From: an uncultured Bacteroidota bacterium
GTDB taxonomy: Bacteria; Bacteroidota; Bacteroidia; Chitinophagales; Chitinophagaceae
DNA length: 64,000 nucleotides
Assembly (NCBI GenBank): GCA_903835005.1
Contig: CAILLK010000125.1
Span: 1 to 64,000, forward strand
Direction of reading: 5' to 3'
This document shows, piece after piece, positions 52,830 through 62,960 of the stretch (position 1 is the stretch's first letter; each line of letters starts with the position of its first letter). A program made the translations under genes and the position numbers. The notes under the pieces are model-generated. The model saw only the letters and a list, made by a program, of their open reading frames with translations. It searched no databases and was not told the origin of the DNA.

Positions 52830-55004
52830 TTACAAATTATCCAGTATAAACTGCGTCATCCGGCTATACAACTGGTAACGGGTATTGCCGCCCGAAATGC
52901 CATGCGCCTTATCGGGATAATATTCGCTTTCGAACTCCTTACCGGCATTTACCAGGGCGGTGGTGAGCATGGCAGAGTTCTGAAAATGCACATTATCATC
53001 GGCGGTGCCATGTATAAACAGGAATTTACCCTTAAGGCGGGAAGCCATTTTCTCGGGGGCATTATCGTCGTAGCCCTGCTGGTTTTCCTGCGGAGTGCGC
53101 ATGTAGCGCTCGGTGTAGATATTATCGTAATAACGCCAGTTGGTAACCGGGGCTACAGCTATAGCGGTCTTAAACACATCATTGCCTTTGAGTATGCAGG
53201 TACTGCTCATAAAGCCACCATAGCTCCAGCCCCAGATGCCTATCCGGTCTTTATCCACATAAGGCAGTTTGCCCAGGTTTTGGGCAGCAGCAATCTGGTC
53301 GTCGCTTTCATACCTGCCCAGTTGCAGGTAGGTTTTCTTCCTGAAGGCCTCTCCCCGGGCTCCGGTGCCTGTGCCATCTACACAGTATATGATGTAGCCT
53401 TTCTCAGCCAGCATCTGGTGCCAGAAGAAATTGCCTACGGGAAACCTGTCGGCCACTTCCTGCGAGCCCGGCCCGCTATACTGATACATAAGCACCGGGT
53501 ACTTTTTATTGCTGTCAAAATCGGGCGGGGTAATCATCCAACCGTTCAGGTTGTCGTGGGCGCCTGCTATGTTTTTGAACTGAATTTTGCCCAGGGCATA
53601 TTCTTTCATTTTCTTTTCCAGCGCCTTGTTGTCTTCAAGCGTCCGGATGATGGTTCCACTTGCATTGCGCAGGTAGATCACCGGCACCTTATCGAGCCGG
53701 GAGTAGCGGTCGAGGAAAAAATTATATCCGGTACATGGGGTAATGGAGTGCATGCCGCTTTCGGGTGTAAGGCATGTTTTAAAGTTACCCGCAAGATTGG
53801 TGACATAAAGCTTACGCTCCAGAGAAGATGATTCGGTAGACGTATAATATACCAGCTGGCGCATTACATCCACCCCCACAAGCGCATCCACATCGTAGTT
53901 GCCCGGGGTAAGGTCGATGAGCTTGCTGGATTGCCAGTCCCAGTTGTAGAGGTGGGCATATCCCCCACCCTCGCTGCTGAAGACCATAGAATGCCCATCG
54001 GGCAGAAAGGTGATTTCGTCGTTGATGTTGATGTACCATTTATTCTGCTCGCGGTATATAACATCGGCATTGCCATTTTTGGGGTCTGTGAGCAGCAGTT
54101 CCAGGTTGTTCTGCAATCTGTTGAGCCGGTATACGCAGAGCTTGCCGGTATAATCATCCCACTTGATACGGGGTATGTACTGATCTGTTTCCTTGCCGGT
54201 TTTGGCAGTTGTATACCAACCGGTAGCCGGCTCAAATATCCTGATCGTGACAACAGAATTGGCTTCGCCGGCTTTGGGGTATTTGTAGGTATACTGTTCG
54301 GGATACAGGCCGGTGTATTTTGTCATAGTATACTCCGGCACTTTGCTTTCATCAAACCTGTAGTAAGCAATATACTTACCATCGCCCGACCACTGGTAGG
54401 CCTGGGTGAAGGAAAATTCTTCTTCGTATACCCAATCGCAATTGCCATTGATGATTTTATTTCTTTCGCCATCCCTGGTTATCTGCACAGCGGCATTGTA
54501 GGCCAGGTTTTTGTAATAAAGGTTGTTATTCTTAACGTAAGCCACTTTGTTGCCATCGGGAGAAAATGAGGGATGAAGCACCTTATCGTCATCCAGCAAA
54601 GTGATTTTCCCACTGGCGATTTCAAATATATAAACATGGTGTACGGCCGAATGGCGGTAAATACTTTCGCCATCTGTAAGCAGCATCAATTTCTTTTCAT
54701 CCTTACTAAAAATATAGCTTTCTATATTGAGGACAGAATCTTTGTATTTATTAATGCCATTATCAAACAAGGTCTGCACCTGGCTGCCGGAAGCAAGGTT
54801 ATAAACACGGATCAGGGTACGTTTTCCTTCACGGTCCATCTGGGTATAGCGGTTACCGTCTTTCATAGCATTGAAACCAGGTATATCCTTTACCCTGAAC
54901 GTATAATTTTTCCAGAGGTCGTCGAGGGTAATCAGTTTCTTATCCTGGGCAAACAGGTTTTGAACCGAAATAAGAACAGCAAGCAGCAAAAATGTAGTGC
55001 GCAT
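52830..55004 (-). CDS. S9 family dipeptidyl peptidase IV-like protease
   Basis: A 724-residue exported peptidase with a signal peptide, an N-terminal DPP IV beta-propeller and a C-terminal S9 hydrolase. The Glu-Glu motif that recognises the substrate amino terminus occurs in CDWVYEEEF. Catalytic triad: Ser 594 in GWSYGGFMS, Asp at 669 or 670 in GTADDNVHF and His 701 in DKAHGISG. It would remove X-Pro dipeptides from peptides in the periplasm. The leader is short and AT-rich. Confidence 0.93.
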   Translation of the reverse strand: MRTTFLLLAVLISVQNLFAQDKKLITLDDLWKNYTFRVKDIPGFNAMKDGNRYTQMDREGKRTLIRVYNLASGSQVQTLFDNGINKYKDSVLNIESYIFSKDEKKLMLLTDGESIYRHSAVHHVYIFEIASGKITLLDDDKVLHPSFSPDGNKVAYVKNNNLYYKNLAYNAAVQITRDGERNKIINGNCDWVYEEEFSFTQAYQWSGDGKYIAYYRFDESKVPEYTMTKYTGLYPEQYTYKYPKAGEANSVVTIRIFEPATGWYTTAKTGKETDQYIPRIKWDDYTGKLCVYRLNRLQNNLELLLTDPKNGNADVIYREQNKWYININDEITFLPDGHSMVFSSEGGGYAHLYNWDWQSSKLIDLTPGNYDVDALVGVDVMRQLVYYTSTESSSLERKLYVTNLAGNFKTCLTPESGMHSITPCTGYNFFLDRYSRLDKVPVIYLRNASGTIIRTLEDNKALEKKMKEYALGKIQFKNIAGAHDNLNGWMITPPDFDSNKKYPVLMYQYSGPGSQEVADRFPVGNFFWHQMLAEKGYIIYCVDGTGTGARGEAFRKKTYLQLGRYESDDQIAAAQNLGKLPYVDKDRIGIWGWSYGGFMSSTCILKGNDVFKTAIAVAPVTNWRYYDNIYTERYMRTPQENQQGYDDNAPEKMASRLKGKFLFIHGTADDNVHFQNSAMLTTALVNAGKEFESEYYPDKAHGISGGNTRYQLYSRMTQFILDNL

Positions 55005-55200
55005 AAGTAATTTTTGGTGGGGTAAAAATACTATCTAATCGGGATATTGCCTGTTATTTAATAAATGTTGCACCTATTTTATATATTATGTTATATTATA
55101 ACATAATACCATCTTCAAAAAATTTCTACATCGTTATGAAATATAAGTACTAAATTTAACTGTAGAACGTTATAGTGGTATAATTAAACTCTATTGGATT

Positions 55201-55680
55201 ATGAAAAAAATCGTGCTTTTAGTGTTGATAGTACTTTGCATTATTCGGCCATGCCATGCTACCGATCATACAGGTAATAACCTGCTTTCGATGATGGGGC
55301 TAACGCCCGAAACCGCTACCAGGAATACGGTTACGGCTTTGATGGGAGCGCCACACAGAGTTCAGGAGAATAAAAAAAGTACTTCGTGGTTTTATACATT
55401 GGGCAGTACTCAGGTTGTCATCAACTGGAGCAAAAAAACAGAATCCCTGCTGCGGTTTTCTTTTAAAACAATGCTTGATGCAAAATCGGCTTTTGATAAC
55501 AGCTTACCTTATCAACTGAAATCAGGTACCACCAATCTGACAGAGGCCCTTAATATACTCGGTACTCCTCAGGATGCCACTATAAAAGGCAAAACACAGG
55601 AAATGCATTACAACTACAAGGAAAAGGTATTAAGGCTTTTCTTCCGCGACCGGGTGCTGGTAGATTATTGTTTGTATTAG
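55201..55680 (+). CDS. Exported hypothetical protein
   Basis: A 159-residue protein with a signal peptide (LLVLIVLCIIRPCHA), then two similar halves of about 60 residues: LMGAPHRVQENKKSTSWFYTL and ILGTPQDATIKGKTQEMHYNY, each of the LG-x-P-x(10-13)-Y-x(3-4) type seen in small outer-membrane-assembly-like (SmpA/BamE-like) folds. That comparison is only a hunch. The stop codon lies within a 14-bp tandem repeat. Confidence 0.6.
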   Translation: MKKIVLLVLIVLCIIRPCHATDHTGNNLLSMMGLTPETATRNTVTALMGAPHRVQENKKSTSWFYTLGSTQVVINWSKKTESLLRFSFKTMLDAKSAFDNSLPYQLKSGTTNLTEALNILGTPQDATIKGKTQEMHYNYKEKVLRLFFRDRVLVDYCLY

Positions 55681-55754
55681 TCTAAAGTCTAAAGTAGTAA
55701 GTCTAAAGTAGTAAGTCTAAAGTTGTAAGTCTAAAGTTGTAAGTCTAAAGTAGT
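55679..55754. repeat. 14-bp tandem repeat, about 5 copies
   Basis: Four full units of TAAGTCTAAAGT(A/T)G at 55698, 55712, 55726 and 55740, preceded by a partial unit of the same words. It overlaps the stop codon of the exported gene. A short slippage-prone array with no evident function. Confidence 0.85.
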
Positions 55755-55784
55755 GCAGGCAATATATGATTTATTGCTTCCGTT

Positions 55785-56087
55785 TCAATAATCTATAGTA
55801 GCTTGTATACTTCTGTTGATCAAGGCTTCGGCTTGTGGACGCAATTCATCAAAGCTGCCTTTCTTTACACCGCACTTTCCTTTATGATGAATGATCAGCG
55901 CACATTGCTCCGCCTGAATTGCTTCATGGCCACACACATCAACCAATGACTCAATAACCCAATCAAAGGTATTCACATCGTCATTCCACACAATCAGGTT
56001 GTGGAGTTCTTCAGTTATTACATCAGATTCTTCAATTTCCCGGGTTTTCCATTTTGTTCCCGAAATAAATTCTTGTTCACTGTTCAT
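55785..56087 (-). CDS. clpS: ATP-dependent Clp protease adaptor ClpS
   Basis: A 100-residue protein with the ClpS fold: VWNDDVNTFDWVIESL near residue 33, HEAIQAEQCALIIHHKGKC with the conserved ligand-binding residues, and a charged tail. ClpS binds ClpAP or ClpCP and delivers N-degron substrates with bulky N-terminal residues. It is monocistronic here. Confidence 0.9.
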   Translation of the reverse strand: MNSEQEFISGTKWKTREIEESDVITEELHNLIVWNDDVNTFDWVIESLVDVCGHEAIQAEQCALIIHHKGKCGVKKGSFDELRPQAEALINRSIQATIDY

Positions 56088-56224
56088 ATGGCAAAAATAA
56101 GAAAGAAGTTTGAAATGCCGAAATCAAAAGTAAAAATCAAGCTGTATTTTTTTAATTAAAAAATACACAACCATTTTGCCTTATATGCATAACCAGAAAA
56201 AGAAAAAAGATACAAGCATCTTAC

Positions 56225-57526
56225 TTAATTGTATTTCAATTTCCCGAAAATATACCAATAATCCTGTGCATTCATTCCATCGGGAGGAAGTATATTAATG
56301 GAATATTGGTAAGTCTGAAATAAATTAAGCAGTACAAAACCAATAATAAGCAACAGCAAAATACTTTTAAGAATAGGATTTTTAATTAAAATCAAATTTG
56401 AGATCAAAGCAGCCTGCGGCAAAGCAACCAAAGGCAATACATCAACAAGGGGCCGGGCACCAAATCCACCACCATACCACCATGCATTCCATGAAAAAAC
56501 AATATAAATGATGGAAGTCAGGAATAAAAGGGGGCCTGCGATCATTTTCCGGTTTTTAAGCCATAATGGAATGAAACCAATTATGCCAACTAATGCTAAA
56601 GGTGTATAAATAAACCATCCTTTTCTCCAACTGAATAATCCGGCCCAGACATGGGAATCACTGAAATTAAAACCTTCGCCTACATAAGAATAGTATATCC
56701 AATGACCAGTGGTATAGTACCAGTAAGACATTTGGATAAACGCTACCAGCAGAAAAAGCAAGAAAGCAATAGCCAATCTGCTTCTGAATTTAAAAAATAA
56801 AGCTGCTCTCTCTTTCAGGTCATTATAACTATACACCATCCAGAAAATTGCCAATAATACTATGGTAAAATTTATTGGGCGGGTTACAATTGCCAGCCCA
56901 ATAAAAGTAGCCGCAATATACATATATCTGCTTTTTAATGTGGCATACCACAAATCTGTATAAAATAATACAGATGCTATAATAAAAAACGAACAGGGAT
57001 GACTGAAAGCGGGAGAAAAAACAGTATAACAATATAAATTAGTTCCGAACCCAATACATAAAATTGTGATTGCCGCAACACTATCAGAAAAATGCCTGAT
57101 CAAAAACTTGGCCAAAACAAACAAGCCTAAAAAAGCCCAGAACAATGAACTGATTACCACCATTATTTCATACGGTTGAGAATAGCCATCATCGCGGTAA
57201 TGGTGATTGAACTGGCAATAGATGTGAGCAATGAGAAAGAAAGGAAGTTCGAAAAGAGAGGTACCTATGGCATATTTATTGGTCCTTTTGCCGTAAGGGT
57301 TATCATAAACCCCATATCTGTCGGTAGTGCCGTTGAGCTGATAATATTGGTTAATATCTTTATAAAAATCAAAGTACTTCAGATCGTGGTAAATCAGGGC
57401 AGCCGGAAGGTAGGCGTAATAACCTGATGGGTCGGATTGAATATAAATATTTTTATACTCTTGCCTGTTAAAGAAAATAAACAAACAAACAAATAAATAC
57501 AGGAAGACAGCCAATTTAGATTTCAT
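56225..57526 (-). CDS. Polytopic membrane protein, GT-C glycosyltransferase-like
   Basis: A 433-residue membrane protein with about 10-12 hydrophobic helices. The first periplasmic loop has SDPSGYYAYLPAAL and KRTNKYAIGTSLFELPF, where an early Asp stands where GT-C enzymes have their catalytic residue. Later helices contain GLAIVTRPINFTIVLLAIFW, a TRP-x-N segment like PMT/ArnT-type enzymes. I infer a lipid-linked sugar transferase, with substrate unknown. A long AT-rich leader follows. Confidence 0.65.
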   Translation of the reverse strand: MKSKLAVFLYLFVCLFIFFNRQEYKNIYIQSDPSGYYAYLPAALIYHDLKYFDFYKDINQYYQLNGTTDRYGVYDNPYGKRTNKYAIGTSLFELPFFLIAHIYCQFNHHYRDDGYSQPYEIMVVISSLFWAFLGLFVLAKFLIRHFSDSVAAITILCIGFGTNLYCYTVFSPAFSHPCSFFIIASVLFYTDLWYATLKSRYMYIAATFIGLAIVTRPINFTIVLLAIFWMVYSYNDLKERAALFFKFRSRLAIAFLLFLLVAFIQMSYWYYTTGHWIYYSYVGEGFNFSDSHVWAGLFSWRKGWFIYTPLALVGIIGFIPLWLKNRKMIAGPLLFLTSIIYIVFSWNAWWYGGGFGARPLVDVLPLVALPQAALISNLILIKNPILKSILLLLIIGFVLLNLFQTYQYSINILPPDGMNAQDYWYIFGKLKYN

Positions 57527-57973
57527 TACAATATGATTACATATAAATCAGCAGATGTATTGGATTACAAGCGAAGGTAATAAATTCCAACAGGTGAAAA
57601 ATATCTTCTGTCAAAAAGCTACCAATACTGAAGGTGCGTTGTGTAGAATTGGCACCAAAATTTTATGACTCCATTATCCATCATTAAGAGCGCCGCAAAC
57701 TGCTGAACCAGAGCAAACAGGAAACAAAGTAAAAATAATTAAATGTGTTTTCGGGGCTTTTTGATCAGACAATCAACTTATTGTTCCGATTACCAGTATG
57801 GCAATTAAAACATACGGCTTGCGCCTCCGCTGAAGCTATGGCAACACGAGCTACATCATTCAAACATACTTATCAATAACTAAAAACATATAATCCCTTC
57901 AGGATTTTCAATTAATCAATAATTATAAGCTTCAAAGATCGAATTAAGTAATCGAACTTACGTTAAAATAAAA
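57527..57973. other. Gene-free spacer with a dispersed repeat
   Basis: About 450 bases with no coding frame. The part 57781-57906 is related to 47364-47463 (see that entry). The remainder is AT-rich and holds nothing else recognisable. Confidence 0.5.
57781..57906. repeat. Dispersed repeat, copy B
   Basis: Aligns with 47364-47463: TTGTTCCGATTACCA at the start and CTTATCAATAACTAAAAACA then TATAATCCCTTCAGGATT at the end, with different middle sequence. Confidence 0.7.
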
Positions 57974-58003
57974 AAACAGGCATAGAGCAACCTATGCCTG
58001 TTT
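57974..58003 (-). terminator. Intrinsic terminator of lepB
   Basis: A perfect 12-bp stem (AAACAGGCATAG with CTATGCCTGTTT) and 6-base loop lies 20 bases after the lepB stop, with a run of T in the leftward direction. Confidence 0.9.
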
Positions 58004-58022
58004 AACAAAATATTAATATTGC

Positions 58023-59225
58023 TTATTTTTCCAATGAATGGATGCCATGGAAAAGCCTCTTCCAGCGAATGCCGCCTTCGCCATAGCTGAGCCATACAAA
58101 CCACGCCTTGCCCACCACATGATCTATGGGCACAAAACCCCAGTAACGGCTGTCGAGCGAGTTATGCCGGTTGTCTCCCATCATCCAGTAGTAGTCCATC
58201 TTAAAAGTATAAGAAGTAGCTTCTTTGCCATTAATGATGATCTTACCATTCTGTTCTTCCAGAGTGTTGCCCTCGTAGTTGCGGATAATGCGGCGATAGA
58301 GGGCGATATTCTGCGGTGTGAGCTGCACCGTAACGCCCTCTTTAGGAACGGTCATCGGACCAAAGTTGTCGCGGTTCCATTTAAAGTTGGCAGTATCGAG
58401 CGGGAAAACCCATTCACCAGCATCAGGAGGGGCTACACCAGCAGGGAAGGCGATAAACGGAGTTACAGATACCACGTTTTCGGCTTTCTTTACTATATCA
58501 ACCTGGTCATTGGCCAGGTTGTAAATATACTGGCCATTACCCACCATGTAGGTCATTTCGAAATTATCTTCGAGCACCGGCATTTTGCCATTAGTGCGCA
58601 CCATATAGTTGAGCTTGGAGTGCGGAAACAATACATTAGGCTCACCATTTATATAAACCCGGGCATTTTTTATCTCCAGCACATCACCAGGCAGGCCGAT
58701 ACATCGTTTAATATAGTTTTCTTCTTTATCAACCGGGCGTGTGATAATGGTGAATTTAGCCAATACATTATCGCGGCCATTCACACGGCAGGCCTGGTAG
58801 TAATCGGCTTCGGGCTGCTCTACCATCACCGTATCTCCGCACGGATAGTTGAACACTACGACATCGTTGCGCTCAATGTGGCCAAAACCCGGAATACGGT
58901 GGTAGTTCCAATGAACAGATTCCGTATAGGATTTGCCACCTACAAAGGGCAAAGTATTGTGTACCAGCGGAACTGCAACAGGCGTCATAGGTATGCGGGG
59001 ACCATAGGCCAGCTTACTTACAAAAAGATAATCATTGACCAGCATCGTGCCCTCCATTGATCCGGTGGGTATGGTATATGCTTCAAAAAAGAAAGTGCGG
59101 ATAAGCGTAGCCGCAACAATTGCAAATAACGCAGCATCAAGCCACTCACGCCATACCGGTTTTCTTTTTTTTGCAGGTTTTGGTGCCTTAACCGGCGCTG
59201 CCGGGTCTTCTTTCAATAATGCCAT
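58023..59225 (-). CDS. lepB: Signal peptidase I
   Basis: A 400-residue type I signal peptidase, long like Bacteroidota relatives. One N-terminal membrane helix (WLDAALFAIVAATLIRTFFF) precedes the catalytic Ser in IPTGSMEGTM (S56). The general-base Lys lies in YIKRCIGLPGD (K173). Boxes D and E are present in the C-terminal MGDNRHNSLDSRYWG. The basic, Pro/Lys-rich N-terminus is cytoplasmic. It releases exported proteins from the membrane, including the many signal-peptide proteins in this window. Confidence 0.95.
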   Translation of the reverse strand: MALLKEDPAAPVKAPKPAKKRKPVWREWLDAALFAIVAATLIRTFFFEAYTIPTGSMEGTMLVNDYLFVSKLAYGPRIPMTPVAVPLVHNTLPFVGGKSYTESVHWNYHRIPGFGHIERNDVVVFNYPCGDTVMVEQPEADYYQACRVNGRDNVLAKFTIITRPVDKEENYIKRCIGLPGDVLEIKNARVYINGEPNVLFPHSKLNYMVRTNGKMPVLEDNFEMTYMVGNGQYIYNLANDQVDIVKKAENVVSVTPFIAFPAGVAPPDAGEWVFPLDTANFKWNRDNFGPMTVPKEGVTVQLTPQNIALYRRIIRNYEGNTLEEQNGKIIINGKEATSYTFKMDYYWMMGDNRHNSLDSRYWGFVPIDHVVGKAWFVWLSYGEGGIRWKRLFHGIHSLEK

Positions 59226-59417
59226 GGGGGCTGAATAATTGTGTCCAAAAGTAACAACTTCCTTTGCATTTTAGTATACAGGTTTCTGCTTACATGAATA
59301 TTTAACAAATCGGGGGCTCTACATTAGTTGTGCCACTATTTAAAAGTGAGGCACAACAAGCCTACCGATCAATAATTTTCAGGACTTATTAACAAGGCAA
59401 TCCGTAATTTTGAGTAA

Positions 59418-59957
59418 ATGAAGCGCTTCCTTATATTGGCTCTTATCATATCTGGTCTGCTGACAGCCCTGCCTAAACCAGTTTTAGCCCAGTTTGAACG
59501 GGCTGAAATCGGTGTGAACGGGCTGACCTGCTCTCAATGTTCCAGAACAGTAGAGATGAGCCTGCGAAAACTTGATTTTGTAGCCGATGTGGAAATGAAC
59601 CTTGAGCACACTGAGGGAAAAATAACCTTCAGGAAAAACAGCAGGCCGGACATGGACAGAATAGCTCAGGCAGTTATAGATGCCGGATTTTCGTTAAGAT
59701 ACTTAAATGCGGAGATAACCGATATAAATAAGGTTGCAGAAATGACCTCAAAAAGCTGCATTGATCTGGACCACAATATTTACGTTTTTACCGAACCATT
59801 GGGTATATATACCGGGAAAATGGCAAAACTTAAGTTTATTGGTAAAAAATTCCTGTCTAAAAATGAATTCAGGAAAATGGAACAATATATGAGCCAGTCC
59901 TGTGGTAATACTGCCAGTAACGGTAAGGTATATCACGTTCAACTGGTAAAATCGTGA
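59418..59957 (+). CDS. Exported heavy-metal-associated (HMA) domain protein
   Basis: A 179-residue protein with a signal peptide (LILALIISGLLTALPKPVLAQ). The mature part opens with an HMA fold: GVNGLTCSQCSRTVEMSL, where CSQC is the metal-binding CxxC, and the second half of the fold in GKITFRKNSRPDMDRIAQAV. The C-terminal 90 residues contain Lys and Cys and have no family match. It may bind copper or another soft metal in the periplasm. Its 3' end overlaps the convergent PAP2 gene by 19 bases. Confidence 0.8.
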   Translation: MKRFLILALIISGLLTALPKPVLAQFERAEIGVNGLTCSQCSRTVEMSLRKLDFVADVEMNLEHTEGKITFRKNSRPDMDRIAQAVIDAGFSLRYLNAEITDINKVAEMTSKSCIDLDHNIYVFTEPLGIYTGKMAKLKFIGKKFLSKNEFRKMEQYMSQSCGNTASNGKVYHVQLVKS

Positions 59958-60577
59958 TCCCGGACCACTTTTGACACTACCCTGCTTTCATTACCGGTTG
60001 CTTGCGAAAAATCATAATACCGGTTAAAAATTCTCCCGGTTCCAAGGCCTATAATTGTACCTAATAAACCGCCGCAAGTAACATCGAGCGGATAATGGAC
60101 ACCCACGTATACCTGTGCAAATGAAACAGACAATGCCCAAATAACAGCCACGGGCCAAACCCACTTAGCCAGTTTGCCAAGTGTGGCAGCCATAAAAATA
60201 CCAATTGCAAAATGATTGGAAGCATGGGATGAAGGAAAACCAAATTTCCCGCCACAGTCTACCAACCGGTGAATAATATCTGTAAGATACGGATTCTGGC
60301 AGGGCCGCAACCGGTGAAAAAAGGGTTTTAGAAGAGATGCGCTTACCTGGTCTGAAATAACAAATGCCAGCAGGAAGAATCCACACCAGATAAAACCCTT
60401 GCGCCTGAATTGCAAAGGCATAAATAACGCCAGGAAAAAGTAAAGCGGCACCCAGAACAAGGGGTTGCGCAGGAAAGGAATAAATGCATCCAGAAAGGAA
60501 TTATGCCATTGAGTATTGAGGTAATACCAGGCTACATGGTCATAATATACAATGGTATCTCTAAGTTTTTGCAGCAT
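59939..60577 (-). CDS. PAP2-family membrane phosphatase
   Basis: A 212-residue polytopic phosphatase with all three PAP2 motifs: LLKPFFHRLRPCQNP, FPSSHASNHFAIG and SFAQVYVGVHYPLDVTCGG. Five or six membrane helices. Such enzymes dephosphorylate undecaprenyl pyrophosphate, phosphatidate or similar lipids; the exact substrate is not evident. Confidence 0.9.
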   Translation of the reverse strand: MLQKLRDTIVYYDHVAWYYLNTQWHNSFLDAFIPFLRNPLFWVPLYFFLALFMPLQFRRKGFIWCGFFLLAFVISDQVSASLLKPFFHRLRPCQNPYLTDIIHRLVDCGGKFGFPSSHASNHFAIGIFMAATLGKLAKWVWPVAVIWALSVSFAQVYVGVHYPLDVTCGGLLGTIIGLGTGRIFNRYYDFSQATGNESRVVSKVVRDHDFTS

Positions 60578-60914
60578 GTATTATCAGTAAGCAGAACAAG
60601 CAATTTTTTTTCCATTCAAAATATTGCGGGAAGCAATAAAAGAAAGCAAAAGTACAAAGTATTGGATTGGGCAACTTAAAAATCAGGATTGTAAATATTT
60701 TAAGGGGAATTCCGGAAAAAATCACTGATTAATTCTTAATTCAGCAAGGATATCCGGCAAATTAATTTCCTCATAATACCTGGAGGGGAAGTACAAATCC
60801 ACCAACTTTTAGTGCAAATTGAATCTAATCCATTAACTTTGAGCTAAATTAATTTTACAATTTCTAACTATTACATTTATTTATTTAATTATTAAAATAT
60901 TTATTCATTGTTTT
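60578..60914. other. Gene-free AT-rich leader region
   Basis: About 340 bases before the shared upstream motif of the Ig-like gene. No gene or clear terminator is seen here. Confidence 0.4.
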
Positions 60915-60946
60915 ACTAACGTTTTTGCACAATCACACGTCTATTA
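60915..60946 (+). promoter_or_regulatory. Conserved motif upstream of the first Ig-like gene
   Basis: ACTAACGTTTT, twelve bases, CGTCTATTA. The same two blocks, with the same 12-base spacing, occur upstream of the second Ig-like gene at 63060-63091. Here the motif ends 82 bases before the start codon. It may be a shared promoter or regulator-binding site. Confidence 0.6.
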
Positions 60947-61028
60947 CCCCGAAGCCAATAAAAACAATGGCGTTATTAACATTATAAAATTAAAAAATCC
61001 AAATTTAACAACAAAAAAAAGAAAAATT

Positions 61029-62936
61029 ATGAAAAAACTATTTTACTTGACCCTACTGGGTATGATTGTTTCAGTGGCTTCTTTTGGCCAGGTTCTTCCT
61101 ATAGAAGGAATAGCCGGATGTTGCGCAGGTTCCGGAGGGGAACTTATTGACTCTACCTCAGGCGGAACATGGAGCAGCAGCAATCCTGCTGTGGGAACCG
61201 TAAGCTCATTTGGTTATGTTACCGGCATTTCAGCAGGTGTAACCACTATTTCTTACATTGTAGGTACTGCTTATGCAACCTTAAGTTATACGGTATCTCC
61301 TGCACCTGCAGCAGTTACCGGTCCAACAAGTGTTTGCGTAGGTTCAACAATTACCCTTTCAGATATTACTCCGGGCGGAACATGGACCGCTGTAGACCCT
61401 TCATATGCTACTATCTCTTCCACAGGTGTAGTAACGGGCATAGCTGCAATTACTACTGCACAGGTTGATTACTCCACTGGCGTTGGCTGCTCTGTTTATT
61501 ACAACTTTGCCGTAAACGCAACTCCAACTCCTGCAGCCATTACAGGTTCTACATCAGTTTGCTTAGGGTCTACAATAACCCTTGCCGATGTAACCACCGG
61601 CGGCGTATGGAGCAGCAGCACACCTACCATTGCTACAGTAAGCACTTCAGGTGTAGTCACTGGCCTGTCGACCGGAACTACAACTATTTCTTATACCATG
61701 ACCGGTGTATGCGGTACCGCATCTGCTGTTCATACAGTTACCGTAACATCAACCGTAAGCGCAGGAACAATTTCCGGCCCTACAACAGTTGTTGCAGGTT
61801 CTAATATTACACTAACCGATGGCGTTACCGGTGGCACATGGACCAGCAGCAATACTGCTGTTGCTACCGTAGGAGCATCCACAGGTATTGTTCACGGAGT
61901 TGCAGCAGGTTCTGCTACTATTACGTATACAGTTACAGGTTGCGGCGGAACAGCTACTGCTACATACGCAATTACAGTTACAGCAGCGCCACCAGTTAAT
62001 ATCATCAGTGGAAATGTGCTCTTTTCTTCAGCATTAGACAGCACCAATCCTATAAAAGTATGGCTGATTGTTTATAACCCATCTACCTTGCTGCTTACCG
62101 CCGTTGATTCATTCACAACTTCTACCGGTGGCACCAGCGCCTATTACCAGTTTACCACGTCAGCAGTTACAGATTCTTACCGGGTTAAAGCAGCTTATTT
62201 CCCTGCTACATTCAGCAGCACAGGATATATTCCTACTTACTATCCATCAGACTTCTACTGGCATGATGCAACTGCTTTTTATCATGTTGATCCGACAACA
62301 GATGGCGGCAGGGATATTACCATGGCATATGGTACTGTAACTTCAGGTCCAGGCTTTATTGGCGGCAATGTAACTACCGGCGCAAACAAAGGCACTACCA
62401 CTTATGCACCGGCTGTAAATATGCTGGTATTACTGAAGAATGCCTCAGGATCAGTTATTCAGCAGACTTACACAAATTCAACAGGCGCTTATTCTTTCAG
62501 CTCACTGCCAACCGGCACCTATTCGGTACATCCTGAGGATATCAATTACTTTACTACTGATTATTCAGGTATTATACTCACTTCAACTTCAGCTTCGTTT
62601 TCTTCAGCAAATTTCGCTCAGCATACCGTTTCCAAAACTATTCTGCCTGCTACTACCGGTGTACAGAATATCACATCTTCTGTTTCTTCAGTAACTGCCT
62701 TCCCTAACCCAACGACCGGCAAACTGAACATTCAGTGGACTGAAACAACCAATGAAAAAGCTACTATCAGCATCAGTGATGTTACAGGTCGCGAAGTATA
62801 TACTTCTGCTCTGAACATGACACAGGGTAATGGCCTCAGCCAGATCGACCTTTCCGGCCTGACTAATGGTACTTACCTGATTTCTGTCAAATCAGCTACT
62901 ATCAGCTACAATAATAAAATTGAGCTGGCACACTAA
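61029..62936 (+). CDS. T9SS-exported Ig-like repeat protein
   Basis: A 635-residue surface protein. A signal peptide is followed by four Ig-like (BIG2-type) repeats of about 80 residues, each with GG(T/V)W, a W-S/T-S-x-x-P stretch and V-T-G-I/L-S/A-A-G-T-T-I-S-Y. The middle holds a CnaB-like domain (YAPAVNMLVLLKNASGSVIQ, GAYSFSSLPTGTYSVHPEDI). The C-terminus is a T9SS sorting domain (VTAFPNPTTGKLNIQW, ISDVTGREVYTS, GTYLISVKSATISYNNKIEL). It is likely an adhesin or cell-surface structural protein. The terminator at 62961 follows. Confidence 0.88.
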   Translation: MKKLFYLTLLGMIVSVASFGQVLPIEGIAGCCAGSGGELIDSTSGGTWSSSNPAVGTVSSFGYVTGISAGVTTISYIVGTAYATLSYTVSPAPAAVTGPTSVCVGSTITLSDITPGGTWTAVDPSYATISSTGVVTGIAAITTAQVDYSTGVGCSVYYNFAVNATPTPAAITGSTSVCLGSTITLADVTTGGVWSSSTPTIATVSTSGVVTGLSTGTTTISYTMTGVCGTASAVHTVTVTSTVSAGTISGPTTVVAGSNITLTDGVTGGTWTSSNTAVATVGASTGIVHGVAAGSATITYTVTGCGGTATATYAITVTAAPPVNIISGNVLFSSALDSTNPIKVWLIVYNPSTLLLTAVDSFTTSTGGTSAYYQFTTSAVTDSYRVKAAYFPATFSSTGYIPTYYPSDFYWHDATAFYHVDPTTDGGRDITMAYGTVTSGPGFIGGNVTTGANKGTTTYAPAVNMLVLLKNASGSVIQQTYTNSTGAYSFSSLPTGTYSVHPEDINYFTTDYSGIILTSTSASFSSANFAQHTVSKTILPATTGVQNITSSVSSVTAFPNPTTGKLNIQWTETTNEKATISISDVTGREVYTSALNMTQGNGLSQIDLSGLTNGTYLISVKSATISYNNKIELAH

Positions 62937-62960
62937 TACTGAGTTTATATTTTTGAGGAT

